Origin: Desulfobacterales bacterium
GTDB lineage: Bacteria; Desulfobacterota; Desulfobacteria; Desulfobacterales; JANQIE01
DNA: 64,000 nt
NCBI GenBank assembly: GCA_028282295.1
Contig: JANQIE010000200.1
Location: 1-64,000, forward strand
Reading direction: 5' to 3'
In this document: positions 25,381-33,673 of the stretch, piece after piece
Numbering within the stretch: position 1 is the first letter of the stretch
Layout of the letters: each line of letters starts with the position of its first letter
Translations under genes and position numbers: made by a program
Notes under the pieces: generated by a model
Databases searched by the model: none
Told to the model about the DNA's origin: nothing
Seen by the model: only the letters and a program-made list of their open reading frames with translations

Positions 25381-26721
25381 CTATTGCTGCCCCACCAGGT
25401 AAACCCGCACCTGTCGGCTCTTGAACAGCCGCGATGCGTCCGGCCGCGGCACGTCACGGTCGGTCACGTAAAAATAGCGTTCGCCGTCCGATTCGAATTT
25501 AAAATCATCCAGAAAAAAATAGACCCCTGATTTGGTGGCCCAGTGCCCGTATGCATTCCTGTCGACCACGATATCCATCCGGGACCGGTCGGCCATGTGC
25601 TGCACCGTGGACAGGAAGCGGTATTCGTCCCGGTTCAGGTTGAACGGATACAGAATCAAAAAAAGCATGAACACAATGGTGACGCGGGCCAGCCACTTTT
25701 CCGCCGGAATCCGCCACAAACGATACAAGCCATAGGCGGTGAAGGGACTCAGGAGCATGATGAAGACGTAAAGGTAGCGGTAATACTTGGTAGCCAGAAA
25801 ATGGATCGATATCAGCCAGGGTACCACCACGACGGCCAGCAGGATCAGTTCACTGCGCAGCCGTCCGCTTTTAACGGCTTTGTACACCCCGTAGACCGCA
25901 AAGGGCAGATAATAGAAATAGAAAACCGCCAGATATTGCCCGTAAAGCCAGATCGGTTCCCACTCAAACCCGTTGCTGCCGATGCGGTTCACCGACTCGT
26001 TCATGATAAACTGGCGAAAAAATTCGGTGGTTATAAAACTGTAGGCATACCACCAGCCAAAGGAGACGGTGAAAACCGCCAGGGCCAGCGCCACATCCGC
26101 CAACCGCCGCCATTGTCTGCGCCCGGCCAGCCACCAGATCAGGAAACCGGCGCCGCTGAAAAACGGCAGCAGGCCGGCCGCACCCTTGGTCAAAACCGCC
26201 AGCCCGCAAAAAAAACCGAAAAAGGCGGCGTACTTGCGCCTGGGTTGATCCATGTACAAAAGGATCATGTACACACCGGCCAACACCACCAGGGCCAACA
26301 GACTCTCCAGGCGGCAGGTGATGGTGTTGCGGTACACGATGTAATTGGTGGCAAACACAAAGGCGGTCAAATGGGCGATATTTTTATTGGCCCAAAAGCG
26401 CAGGGTCATGAAATAAAGCAACACCATGATCCCCACACCGCACGCCCCCGAAACCAAAATGGCGGCAAACGGAATCACGCCAAGGGCCTTCATCATCAAG
26501 GCGTTCAGCCAGAAAAACAGGGGGGGTTTATTCATGTAGACGTAATCGTGGAATCCCAGGGTCAGGATGTTTTCCTTTTCCAGCAGGCCCTTGGAAATGG
26601 CCGCATAATGCATGCCGTCGCCATGAAAATCGGCTTCGAACATGCGCCCGAGAAAGATGGTGATTCCAAACAGAATGATCCAGCGGCTCTCATTAAGGTG
26701 CCGGCCCAGATTTTTAAACAT
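25381..26721 (-). CDS. ArnT-like GT39 membrane glycosyltransferase (446 aa)
   Basis: A polytopic membrane protein with about ten hydrophobic segments. The first periplasmic loop carries the catalytic acidic pair of the GT39/ArnT/PMT group (GRMFEADFHGDGMHYA, with E/D-x-D-x-x-x-Y spacing), followed by HDYVYMNKPPLFFWLNAL, the KPPL substrate-loop signature. It should transfer a sugar from polyprenyl phosphate to lipid A or another periplasmic acceptor. It converges with the GT2-LAB_N pair (19 bases apart), and the three genes form the usual functional set. The start at 26721 fits the conserved N-terminus. A 431-codon open frame on the opposite strand is only a shadow. Confidence 0.88.
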   Translation of the reverse strand: MFKNLGRHLNESRWIILFGITIFLGRMFEADFHGDGMHYAAISKGLLEKENILTLGFHDYVYMNKPPLFFWLNALMMKALGVIPFAAILVSGACGVGIMVLLYFMTLRFWANKNIAHLTAFVFATNYIVYRNTITCRLESLLALVVLAGVYMILLYMDQPRRKYAAFFGFFCGLAVLTKGAAGLLPFFSGAGFLIWWLAGRRQWRRLADVALALAVFTVSFGWWYAYSFITTEFFRQFIMNESVNRIGSNGFEWEPIWLYGQYLAVFYFYYLPFAVYGVYKAVKSGRLRSELILLAVVVVPWLISIHFLATKYYRYLYVFIMLLSPFTAYGLYRLWRIPAEKWLARVTIVFMLFLILYPFNLNRDEYRFLSTVQHMADRSRMDIVVDRNAYGHWATKSGVYFFLDDFKFESDGERYFYVTDRDVPRPDASRLFKSRQVRVYLVGQQ

Positions 26722-27020
26722 GGTGGTGTATCCTCAATGCCGTTTGATCGGTCACGGCCACGTCGAAAGGTCGAAGGGTGTTGTTTGCAGAAAATATCAA
26801 CCAATGCTCATAGTCGAATCCGGATTGAACATCAATAGACAAAAGGCGAGAACGCCGCCAGGGCCCTCACTGAATCGGCTAAAGTAAAAAATAAATCTGC
26901 CGATAATCCAAGCTAAAAGGGTGTAATTTTCAACACCCGGCAAAAAGGAGAGTTGGGGTGAGGAATCAGGGTTCCTTACAGGTACAAAATTCAAGCTATT
27001 TAAATTTTAGGACGATACCT

Positions 27021-27431
27021 ATGAGCCAAAAAAAAGTCTTGGTTGTTGAAGATGAAGTCCTGGTTCGATTGATGCTTGACGAAGTGTTTCAGCGAGCAGG
27101 CTACACGGTCCGGGCGGTGGAAAGTGCCGAAGAAGCCATCAGCATTCTTGAACAGGAAAACATCCAGGTGATGTTCCTTGACCTGAGTTTGCCCGGCATG
27201 AACGGATTGGAGCTTTGCAAGGAAATCCGCAAGAACAAGCCACTTACCGTAATTTACGCCGTCACCGGCCATCCATCCCTTTACGAACTGGCCGACTGCC
27301 GCGAAGCCGGTTTTGACGATTATTTCAACAAACCGGTGCCGCTCAATACGCTGGTCAAAGCCGCCGAGGACGGGTTTAAAAAACGCGACCGCTGGAAACA
27401 AGGCCGCTATCCCATCGGGGCCGAAATATAA
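27021..27431 (+). CDS. Stand-alone response regulator receiver protein (136 aa)
   Basis: CheY-like receiver: KKVLVVEDEVLVRLML (acidic pair), FLDLSLPGMNG with the phospho-acceptor Asp, AVTGHP and a Lys in YFNKPVPL. No output domain, so it signals by protein contact. The in-frame extension to 26958 is ignored because ATG 27021 has AGGA nine bases upstream and starts right at the fold. No kinase is adjacent. Confidence 0.88.
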   Translation: MSQKKVLVVEDEVLVRLMLDEVFQRAGYTVRAVESAEEAISILEQENIQVMFLDLSLPGMNGLELCKEIRKNKPLTVIYAVTGHPSLYELADCREAGFDDYFNKPVPLNTLVKAAEDGFKKRDRWKQGRYPIGAEI

Positions 27432-27452
27432 TCCCGTCCGGCAAAATTAAAA

Positions 27453-27510
27453 CGGCTTCCTGCCGCACCCCCCATCGCCGCTAGGCGCTGGTTGTTCCGG
27501 TTGGAAGCCG
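27453..27510. terminator. Possible bidirectional terminator hairpin
   Basis: CGGCTTCC (27453-27460) and GGAAGCCG (27503-27510) are perfect complements around a 42-base loop that has internal pairing. It lies between the convergent receiver and nitroreductase genes. No clear U-tract, so the call is weak. Confidence 0.3.
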
Positions 27511-27544
27511 CTGTTGTATGAAACCCGCCAGTTTCGCTTTTTGT

Positions 27545-28114
27545 TTAATCAACCGCCTCAATTTCCCAGGCATCGTGACAGATCACCTCGGATTCGCCCT
27601 TGCGCACGCGCGGGCCGGTTTCCAGCTTCAGATGTTTTTCCGTCAAATGACTATCATCGCCCGGATAGCCTATCGCCACCAGGGTGATGACGATATACGG
27701 ATCTGGAATTTGAAACAGTTCCTTGACCTTCAAGGGATCAAAACCGGCAATCGGATGAGCGAACACCCCCTCCTTGACGGCTTGCAGCACCAGATTTTGG
27801 GTAGCCAGCCCGCAATCGAAAAGCGCATAGTCGCGCCGGTCACTTAATTGACAATCCTCCTCGGGCCGGGTGACCACTGCCACCACCATCGGCGCCTTCT
27901 TCACCCAATAATTGGCCCCCGGCAATGCCTGATGGATTTTTTCCAAGGCCGCCGGGGCCGTCACCGCCATGAACCGCCAGGGCTGGTTATTGAAACAGGA
28001 CGGCGCCAACGTGGCGGCGGTCAGGATGCGTTGGCGCACATCCGCGGGAACCGGTTTGTCGCTCAGGGCGCGGTTGGCGCGCCGACATTCAATTTCAGGT
28101 AGCAATGCAGTCAT
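27545..28114 (-). CDS. Nitroreductase family protein (189 aa)
   Basis: FMN-dependent nitroreductase fold: ECRRANRALSDKPVPADV, then TLAPSCFNNQPWRFMAV (the S/N-Q-P-W-x-F motif), and GFDPLKVKELFQIPDPYIVITLVAIGYPGD near the C-terminus. It probably reduces quinones, nitro compounds or flavins with NAD(P)H. ATG 28114 is used, preceded by GGGAGG five bases upstream; the ORF extends to 28147 without support. It stands alone, divergent from panP. Confidence 0.88.
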   Translation of the reverse strand: MTALLPEIECRRANRALSDKPVPADVRQRILTAATLAPSCFNNQPWRFMAVTAPAALEKIHQALPGANYWVKKAPMVVAVVTRPEEDCQLSDRRDYALFDCGLATQNLVLQAVKEGVFAHPIAGFDPLKVKELFQIPDPYIVITLVAIGYPGDDSHLTEKHLKLETGPRVRKGESEVICHDAWEIEAVD

Positions 28115-28325
28115 AAAGCCTCCCTTGCTTGATTTTGGTTTGGCCACATTAATTTATAAAAGTGGGTCAATTGCCCGTTTTGGATCAAATCGAAAATAGT
28201 TATAAGCATCAATTGGCGTTTTGCCAACCAAAAGCATTAATCGAATGAACGACTTGGCAAGGCGTTCAAGCCATGATACGAAGCGGACAAACACATCCAA
28301 ATCTAACAATCGGGACACCATCTAA

Positions 28326-29963
28326 ATGGCTCACGCCCAGACGACCACCAGAAAAAAGCTGATTGCCGACTGGCAAACCCTGAACCGGATCTTCATCCGC
28401 CCGGAGGACGATGTGGCGCGCAAGGCGCTGGTGAAATACATGGAGCAGATCCTGTTCGGCCTGCACGATTTTTTGCAGCGCCATGTCGGCATCACCGAAG
28501 AAGCCAGTTTGAAAGTGCTGGCCGACCGGTTTACCGACACCCGGCTGAGCGAGCAACCGGAAAAAAGACTGGCCGACGTCATCTCGGACCTGGTCAACGA
28601 AATCGCGCCCCACGCGGTCAATGTGGCCTCCCCCTACTTCATCGGACACATGACCTCCGCCATCCCGTATTTCATGGTCCATCTGAAAACCATCACCGCG
28701 GCCCTGAATCAAAACGTGGTCAAGGCGGAAACCTCCAAGGTCGTGTCGGTGGTGGAAAAACAGGTCCTGGCCAAGATCCACCGTCTGATATACCAGAAGA
28801 ACGACGCGTTTTACGCCGAGCATGTGCAAAGCCCCTACACCGCCCTGGGCGGTTTCACCGAAGACGGCACCCTGGCCAACATCACCGCCCTGTGGGTGGC
28901 CCGCAACGGGTTGCTGCCCCCCAAGGACGGTTTTACCGGCTGTGAAAGCGAAGGGGTGGCCGCCGGTTTCAAGGCCCACGGCATCGAACGTTGCGTGATC
29001 CTGGTTTCCCGCCTGGGGCACTATTCGCTGTGCAAGGCCGCCGGTGTGCTCGGCATCGGCAACCGCAACGTGCTGGCCGTGGATGTGGACCGCCACAACC
29101 GCATCGATTTAAACGCCGTCAAAAAAATAATGGCCGCCATCGAGGCCGAAGGCGGCCGCACCCGCATCCTGGCTATGATCGGCATCGCCGGCACCACCGA
29201 AACCGGCACCGTCGATCCTTTGGCCGAACTGGCCGCCATCTGCGCCAGGCATCAAATCCACTACCATGTAGACGCGGCCTGGGGCGGCCCGACCCTGATG
29301 AGCCGCAAATACCGTCACCTGCTAAACGGCATCCAAAATGCCGATTCGGTGACCATCGACGGGCACAAACAGCTTTACATGCCCATGGGCTGCGGCATGG
29401 TCTATTTTAAAAGCCCCTACATCCTGGAGCGGATAGCCTACCACGCCCGCTACATCGCGCGCCCCGGCAGTGTCGACCTGGGCATCAAATCGATTGCCGG
29501 CTCCCGTGAAGCCAATTCCCTGATCCTGGGCAGTGCCCTGCAGATTATGGGATCGCAAGGCTATGCCCTGCTGATCGAGCACGGTATCGAAACCGCCCAA
29601 GCCTTTGCCGATGAAATCCGTGCGCGGGCGCTTTTCGAACTGGTCTCCACGCCGGAACTGAACATCCTGACGTACCGCGTTTGTCCGCCCGGCTTCAAAC
29701 AGCGTTTGCAAACCGCCGATACCGATCTGCAAAAACAACTCAACGCGCAACTCAACGAAATCAACCGCCAAATCCAGGTCCGGCAGCGCGAGGCCGGCAA
29801 CAGCTTTGTATCCCGTACCACCTTGTACCCCGGCAATTGTCTGGAAAATCCGGTGGTCGTACTGCGGGCCGTGATCATGAACCCGATGACCAACACGCAA
29901 ATCCTCAACGAAATTCTCGACGAGCAGCAAGCCATCTACCGGCAGATGAAGACCGGGTCATAA
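28326..29963 (+). CDS. panP: PLP-dependent aspartate 1-decarboxylase, PanP type (545 aa)
   Basis: Group II pyridoxal-phosphate decarboxylase. The conserved segments are SPYFIGHMTSAIPYF, GGFTEDGTLANITAL, HVDAAWGGPTLMS and the PLP lysine in SVTIDGHKQLYMPMG. Length (545) and the long N-terminus match PanP of Vibrio and relatives (about 547), which makes beta-alanine from aspartate for pantothenate in species that lack pyruvoyl-type PanD. Glutamate decarboxylase activity is the main alternative. The next gene begins three bases after the stop, so the two are cotranscribed. Confidence 0.85.
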   Translation: MAHAQTTTRKKLIADWQTLNRIFIRPEDDVARKALVKYMEQILFGLHDFLQRHVGITEEASLKVLADRFTDTRLSEQPEKRLADVISDLVNEIAPHAVNVASPYFIGHMTSAIPYFMVHLKTITAALNQNVVKAETSKVVSVVEKQVLAKIHRLIYQKNDAFYAEHVQSPYTALGGFTEDGTLANITALWVARNGLLPPKDGFTGCESEGVAAGFKAHGIERCVILVSRLGHYSLCKAAGVLGIGNRNVLAVDVDRHNRIDLNAVKKIMAAIEAEGGRTRILAMIGIAGTTETGTVDPLAELAAICARHQIHYHVDAAWGGPTLMSRKYRHLLNGIQNADSVTIDGHKQLYMPMGCGMVYFKSPYILERIAYHARYIARPGSVDLGIKSIAGSREANSLILGSALQIMGSQGYALLIEHGIETAQAFADEIRARALFELVSTPELNILTYRVCPPGFKQRLQTADTDLQKQLNAQLNEINRQIQVRQREAGNSFVSRTTLYPGNCLENPVVVLRAVIMNPMTNTQILNEILDEQQAIYRQMKTGS

Positions 29964-29966
29964 CCC

Positions 29967-31664
29967 ATGCCAAACATCAGGGGATCCCGCAAAACCGTGA
30001 CCGATCAGACCCCATGGGTCCGCGCCGTCCTGTCAGCGGACCGGCCGCTGCACATCGCGGCCGTGCTTTTCGATTTCGACGGCACCCTGACCCGGCCCGG
30101 TGCAATCGATTTTCTCGCCATCAAAAAGCAGATCGGCTGTCCACCGCAGCAGCCGATCCTTGAATATATCGCGACCCTGCCCTTTGGCCCGGATCGCCAA
30201 AAAGCCGAGGCGATCCTGGAACAAATGGAAATGGCCGCCGCCGCCGAATCGACGCCCCAACAAGGGGCCGAAAACCTGCTGCACGCGCTACGCGATCAAA
30301 ACATCAAGCTCGGCATTCTCACCCGCAATGCACGCAACGCCGTCCTGCGGGCCCTTGAAAACTTCAAGACCATCGATGCCGCGTTTTTTGACGCCTTCAT
30401 TACCCGGGACGACCCGGTGCCACCCAAACCAAAGGGGGACGGCGTGGTACTGGCCGCGCAACAGTTGCGGACCGACCCGCACCATATGATCATGGTAGGC
30501 GATTTTGTTTTCGACATTCTGGCCGGCCGGGACGCCGGCGCCTGGACCGCGTGGCTCGACAACGGCGGCGCCAAAACCGCGACCCCGCCCGAGTATGCGG
30601 ACACCCGCGCCGATTTCACCCTCACGCGCATCGGCGATCTGGCTGCGGTTGTGCGATTGGGCCGGCCCTTGGCCAACGGCAAGCTACCCAACGACCTGCT
30701 GCAAACCTATCTGGACAGCTTTGTCGCCCCCGCACCCGAAATCCTGGTCCGGCCCGGTGTGGGCGAAGACGCCGCCGTTGTCCAAACACCCCCGCAAGAT
30801 CACCTTATTCTAAAATCCGACCCGATCACGTTTGCCACTGACGCCATCGCCGACTACACTATCCTGGTGAACGCCAACGATATCGCCGCCTGTGGCGGCC
30901 GTCCGCGCTGGATGCTCACCACCTTGCTGATGCCGCCCGCAAGCACTCCGGCCGTAATCCTGCGGCTCATGCATGACCTGCAACAGCGCTGCGCGCAAGA
31001 GGCGATTACCCTGTGCGGCGGCCACACCGAAATCACCGACGCCGTCACCCGTCCGGTGATCACCGGCATGCTGGTCGGCACTGCCAACACCAGCAACCTG
31101 ATCCGCAAGCAAAACATGGCGCCCGGCGACACCATCCTAGTCACCAAAGGCATCGCCGTGGAAGGCACCGCGATCATGGCCCGTGAGTTTCCCCAACGCC
31201 TGCAAAGATTGGGTTTGTCACCGGCCGAAATCAAAGCCGCCCAAGCCTTGCTCGCCGATCTGAGCATCCGGCCCGAGGCCCGCCTGGCAAGCGCCAGTCC
31301 GCACGTCACCGCCATGCACGACGTCACCGAGGGTGGACTGGCCACCGCGCTTACGGAATTAAGCATCGCCGGCAATCACCACCTGGAAATCGATCTGGCC
31401 CAAATCCCGATCCTGCCGCTATGCCGTAAAATTTGCGCCTTGCTCGCAATCGATCCGCTTGGGCTCATCGGTTCGGGCAGCCTGCTGATCGCCTGCCGGT
31501 CAGCGCACAGCCATACGCTGATCGACAGCATCACAAAATCGGGCATCACGGTCACATCGATCGGAACCGTGGGAACGCCCGGCACCGGTATACATGCCCG
31601 ACAAAACGGGCACCTTGCCCCATGGCCGCAATTTGATACCGACGAAATCACACGACTGTTTTAA
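29967..31664 (+). CDS. HAD phosphatase fused to PurM/AIRS-like domain (565 aa)
   Basis: N-terminal HAD hydrolase (about 30-225): motif I LFDFDGTLT, motif II ILTRNAR, motif III Lys in VPPKPKGDG, motif IV MVGDFVFDILAGRDAG. All catalytic residues are present. C-terminal AIR-synthase/PurM-like domain (about 240-565): VRPGVGEDAAVV, KSDPITFATDAI, NANDIAACGGRP, GGHTEITDAV and GDTILVTKGIAVEGT, the HypE/SelD/ThiL superfamily layout. It lacks the C-terminal Cys motif of HypE, so it is not a hydrogenase maturase. Both activities concern phosphate transfer or hydrolysis, so a bifunctional kinase/phosphatase is possible; the substrate is unknown. Position right behind panP suggests a link to beta-alanine/pantothenate or an unrelated shared promoter. 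Confidence 0.8.
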   Translation: MPNIRGSRKTVTDQTPWVRAVLSADRPLHIAAVLFDFDGTLTRPGAIDFLAIKKQIGCPPQQPILEYIATLPFGPDRQKAEAILEQMEMAAAAESTPQQGAENLLHALRDQNIKLGILTRNARNAVLRALENFKTIDAAFFDAFITRDDPVPPKPKGDGVVLAAQQLRTDPHHMIMVGDFVFDILAGRDAGAWTAWLDNGGAKTATPPEYADTRADFTLTRIGDLAAVVRLGRPLANGKLPNDLLQTYLDSFVAPAPEILVRPGVGEDAAVVQTPPQDHLILKSDPITFATDAIADYTILVNANDIAACGGRPRWMLTTLLMPPASTPAVILRLMHDLQQRCAQEAITLCGGHTEITDAVTRPVITGMLVGTANTSNLIRKQNMAPGDTILVTKGIAVEGTAIMAREFPQRLQRLGLSPAEIKAAQALLADLSIRPEARLASASPHVTAMHDVTEGGLATALTELSIAGNHHLEIDLAQIPILPLCRKICALLAIDPLGLIGSGSLLIACRSAHSHTLIDSITKSGITVTSIGTVGTPGTGIHARQNGHLAPWPQFDTDEITRLF

Positions 31665-31680
31665 AAGAGGGAATATAACT

Positions 31681-31770
31681 TGTGCCCAACCGGAAAGGGT
31701 AGACTTTGGTTCCCGGCAAGGCACGGGCATTTTTAAGAGCTCGCGCTGAGGGCTCGCGCAAAAACCGTTG
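31681..31770. repeat. Left half of family A element joined to family B sequence
   Basis: TGTGCCCAACCGGAAAGGGTAGACTTTGGTTCCCGGCAAGGC matches the left half of family A. It then runs into GAGGGCTCGCGCAAAAA (family B) with no right half. A mosaic relic. Confidence 0.6.
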
Positions 31771-31780
31771 GAAATCCCCC

Positions 31781-31802
31781 CATGCCCGCTTGCGCGGGCA
31801 TG
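31781..31802. repeat. Family D-like palindrome, copy 2
   Basis: CATGCCCGCTTGCGCGGGCATG, a near-perfect 22-base palindrome identical to the one at 32930-32951. Confidence 0.75.
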
Positions 31803-31947
31803 AAGGGGAAATGCACATGAAACACGGGTGGATTGCCGGCGCCAGGGGGATAAATCCGCGCAGGCATATAGGTTTTGGTCAATTATAGGGGGGATGCTCC
31901 ATGTGTCATTTACTTTTTAATGTTGTTTAGGGTTCGTCCAACTGGAA

Positions 31948-32622
31948 TTACTCACCCATTTCCGCCGAGGCGCCTGCCTTGGCACTGAAGTTGGGCATCA
32001 TGCGGGCAAAATTATGCTGCATTCTTGACATACTGTTTGAGAGGGAATGTTGCATTCTTGACATGCCTTTTGAGAAGGACTGCCCCATTCTTGACATGCT
32101 CCTTGAGAAGGACTGCCCCATTCTTGACATACTCTTTGAGAAGTTATGCCGCATGCGGCTCAGGCCCATCCCCATCTTGCTCATACCGCCACTGCCTCTA
32201 TGAGATTTGCGACTCATCATTCCGCTCATTCCGCTCATCCCTTTCATTCCGCCCATCCCTTTCATGTGGTGACCGCTTCTGGCAGAACTTCCAGCCTTGC
32301 CGCCCCCGCCACTGGATGCAGCCCCTTTGGCGAAAGAACTACCGTGAAAACTTTTAGCCTTGGCGTGAGACCTGGATACGCCACCTTTACTGTGTGCGCT
32401 CGCCTTGGCAAGGGAACCACGGCTGGAACCACCGCTGGAGCTGCGGCTGGAACCACCGCCCTTTTTGCCCTTGGAACTATCGCAACTTTTACTCGAACTC
32501 TTCCCACAGCTACTTGAACTGCCACTTTTTCGTGAGCTGCCACCTTTACTTGAACTGCCACTTTTTCTTGAACTGCCACCTCTACTTGAACTGCCACCCC
32601 CACCACTTTTTTTTGTTTTCAT
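31948..32622 (-). CDS. Ser/Gly/Lys-rich repetitive protein (224 aa)
   Basis: Not a recognised family. The first ~65 residues are almost only Ser, Gly, Lys and Arg (SSSRGGSSRKSGSSSKGG and similar), with two Cys near 39-47. The middle is Ser/Ala/His-rich, then Gly-Met repeats (MKGMGGMKGMSGMSGMM). The C-terminal ~60 residues contain four 11-residue repeats of the form F-S-x-S-M-S-R-M-G/Q-Q/H-S, which could form an amphipathic hendecad helix. The DNA shows matching ~33-base tandem repeats (about 32020-32150). A strong AGGAGAG ribosome-binding site five bases before the ATG argues that it is expressed. No signal peptide. Strongly basic and disordered, so nucleic-acid or polyphosphate binding is possible, but this is inference only. 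Confidence 0.7.
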   Translation of the reverse strand: MKTKKSGGGGSSSRGGSSRKSGSSSKGGSSRKSGSSSSCGKSSSKSCDSSKGKKGGGSSRSSSGGSSRGSLAKASAHSKGGVSRSHAKAKSFHGSSFAKGAASSGGGGKAGSSARSGHHMKGMGGMKGMSGMSGMMSRKSHRGSGGMSKMGMGLSRMRHNFSKSMSRMGQSFSRSMSRMGQSFSKGMSRMQHSLSNSMSRMQHNFARMMPNFSAKAGASAEMGE

Positions 32623-32709
32623 TTTCTCTCCTCTTTTATTTGAAGTTTGGCAAAAGCTACAACGGAACTTGGAACCGGCATGTATAGACTAATAAATCCA
32701 GATCAAATG

Positions 32710-32771
32710 TAAATCGGGGAATCCCTGAATTCAGGGGACAAAAACCCTGAAATCGGGGTTCGAAATCCCTT
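32710..32771. repeat. Family C repeat, copy 2 (22-bp doublet)
   Basis: AAATCGGGGAATCC, then two 22-base units beginning CCTGAATTCAGGGG and CCTGAAATCGGGG. Lies about 90 bases upstream of the Ser/Gly-rich gene. Confidence 0.8.
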
Positions 32772-32773
32772 AA

Positions 32774-32874
32774 GGGCTCGCGTAAAAATAATTTCACATC
32801 TTATGATCCCGGCTTCAGGTCATTTTGGTTCGATTTGAGGCGTCCAAAATGTGAAATAATTTTTGCGCGAGCCC
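32774..32874. repeat. Family B long hairpin, copy 1
   Basis: The arm at 32774-32799 (GGGCTCGCGTAAAAATAATT...) and the arm at 32849-32874 are complementary at 24 of 26 positions, with a 49-base loop containing CCGGCTTCAGGTC. Half-copies occur at 39582 and 51516 and a short compact copy at 48083. Confidence 0.85.
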
Positions 32875-32929
32875 CAACCGGGGATTGGATTAACAAACAG
32901 CATTTAAATACTGCGTTGTTTTTATCCTT

Positions 32930-32951
32930 CATGCCCGCTTGCGCGGGCATG
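32930..32951. repeat. Family D-like palindrome, copy 3
   Basis: CATGCCCGCTTGCGCGGGCATG, identical to 31781-31802, extended by TT/AA on each side. Confidence 0.75.
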
Positions 32952-33180
32952 AAGGAAGAATGCGCATGGGACACAATGATCTGCCGCTGTGAGTAGAGTT
33001 AACGGCACGATCTAATAGGTTAAGGTTAATCAAAGGTGGGATGCATCCCATGCATCATTGCTTATTTGAGTACACCGGATAAACTTTATTTGTTTACTAC
33101 CTTTCTTAAGGTAGTTTATAAGCTTGCGGGTAGAAATCTCCCCTCGACACCTCTCAAAGTGAAGAATCGAAACGTTTTTT

Positions 33181-33265
33181 TCTCTGCGCCTCTGCGTAAA
33201 GCAAACCACTTTTTCTCAAGGAGGACACCTTTGTAATTCTCAGCGAAACGCAGAGGACACAGAGA
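33181..33265. repeat. CTCTGCGCCTCTGCGT inverted pair
   Basis: TCTCTGCGCCTCTGCGT (33181-33197) faces ACGCAGAGGACACAGAGA (33248-33265), nearly perfect complements 50 bases apart. Similar CTCTGCG motifs are interspersed in many unrelated genomes, from memory. Confidence 0.6.
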
Positions 33266-33357
33266 GCAAATAAAAATGAATTTGAGTAATTATTGGCGAT
33301 CCGTCGAAATACTAATGTGTGTTGATGAATTCATAGGTATTAAATTTAATTGATCCT

Positions 33358-33425
33358 GTAAATCGGGGAATCCCTGAAATCGAGGGTCGAAATACCTGAA
33401 TAAGGGGTTCGAAATACCTGAATCA
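33358..33425. repeat. Family C repeat, copy 3 (22-bp doublet)
   Basis: TAAATCGGGGAATCC, then units CCTGAAATCGAGGGTCGAAATA and a second 22-base unit CCTGAATAAGGGG..., then a partial third CCTGAATC. Confidence 0.85.
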
Positions 33426-33548
33426 AAAAAACAATTCGTGCGTGGGAGTTTGGGGCCGCATAAAAACTTTAGTTCAAGATCAAGATACAAAAAAACTCAT
33501 TTGCCCAGGAATTTTACAACATCCTGATCACAAATGAGTTTTTATGTT

Positions 33549-33590
33549 TAGGGCTCACCCAAAATGTGATTTTTTTGCGCGGGCCCTTAG
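33549..33590. repeat. Family B short copy 2
   Basis: TAGGGCTCACCCAAAATGTG, then a T-run and GCGCGGGCCCTTAG: both outer ends of family B with most of the loop deleted. Confidence 0.65.
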
Positions 33591-33673
33591 TCTAAATGTA
33601 TGTGCCGATCAGCTATAATACCGAACCGATCAGCCGACTATCAAAAATGCAATTGCGATTGAACGCACCGCAA

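Larger units (their letters stand above)
32623..33673. other. Gene-poor, repeat-dense intergenic region
   Basis: No supported gene over about 1 kb. It contains family C doublets (32710, 33358), a long family B hairpin (32774-32874), a short family B copy (33549), the family D palindrome (32930), a CTCTGCG inverted pair (33181-33265), the palindrome TGGGATGCATCCCA (33037-33050) and a small hairpin CTACCTT/AAGGTAG (33097-33114). Short ORFs here have no ribosome-binding sites and run through repeats. Confidence 0.7.

Noticed and set aside
25543-26838. 431-codon ORF antisense to the GT39 gene
   Set aside because: The opposite strand encodes a membrane glycosyltransferase with clear motifs; this frame is a hydrophilic mirror image.
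33036-33236. 66-codon plus-strand ORF in the repeat region
   Set aside because: Runs through palindromes and the CTCTGCG repeat, without a ribosome-binding site.
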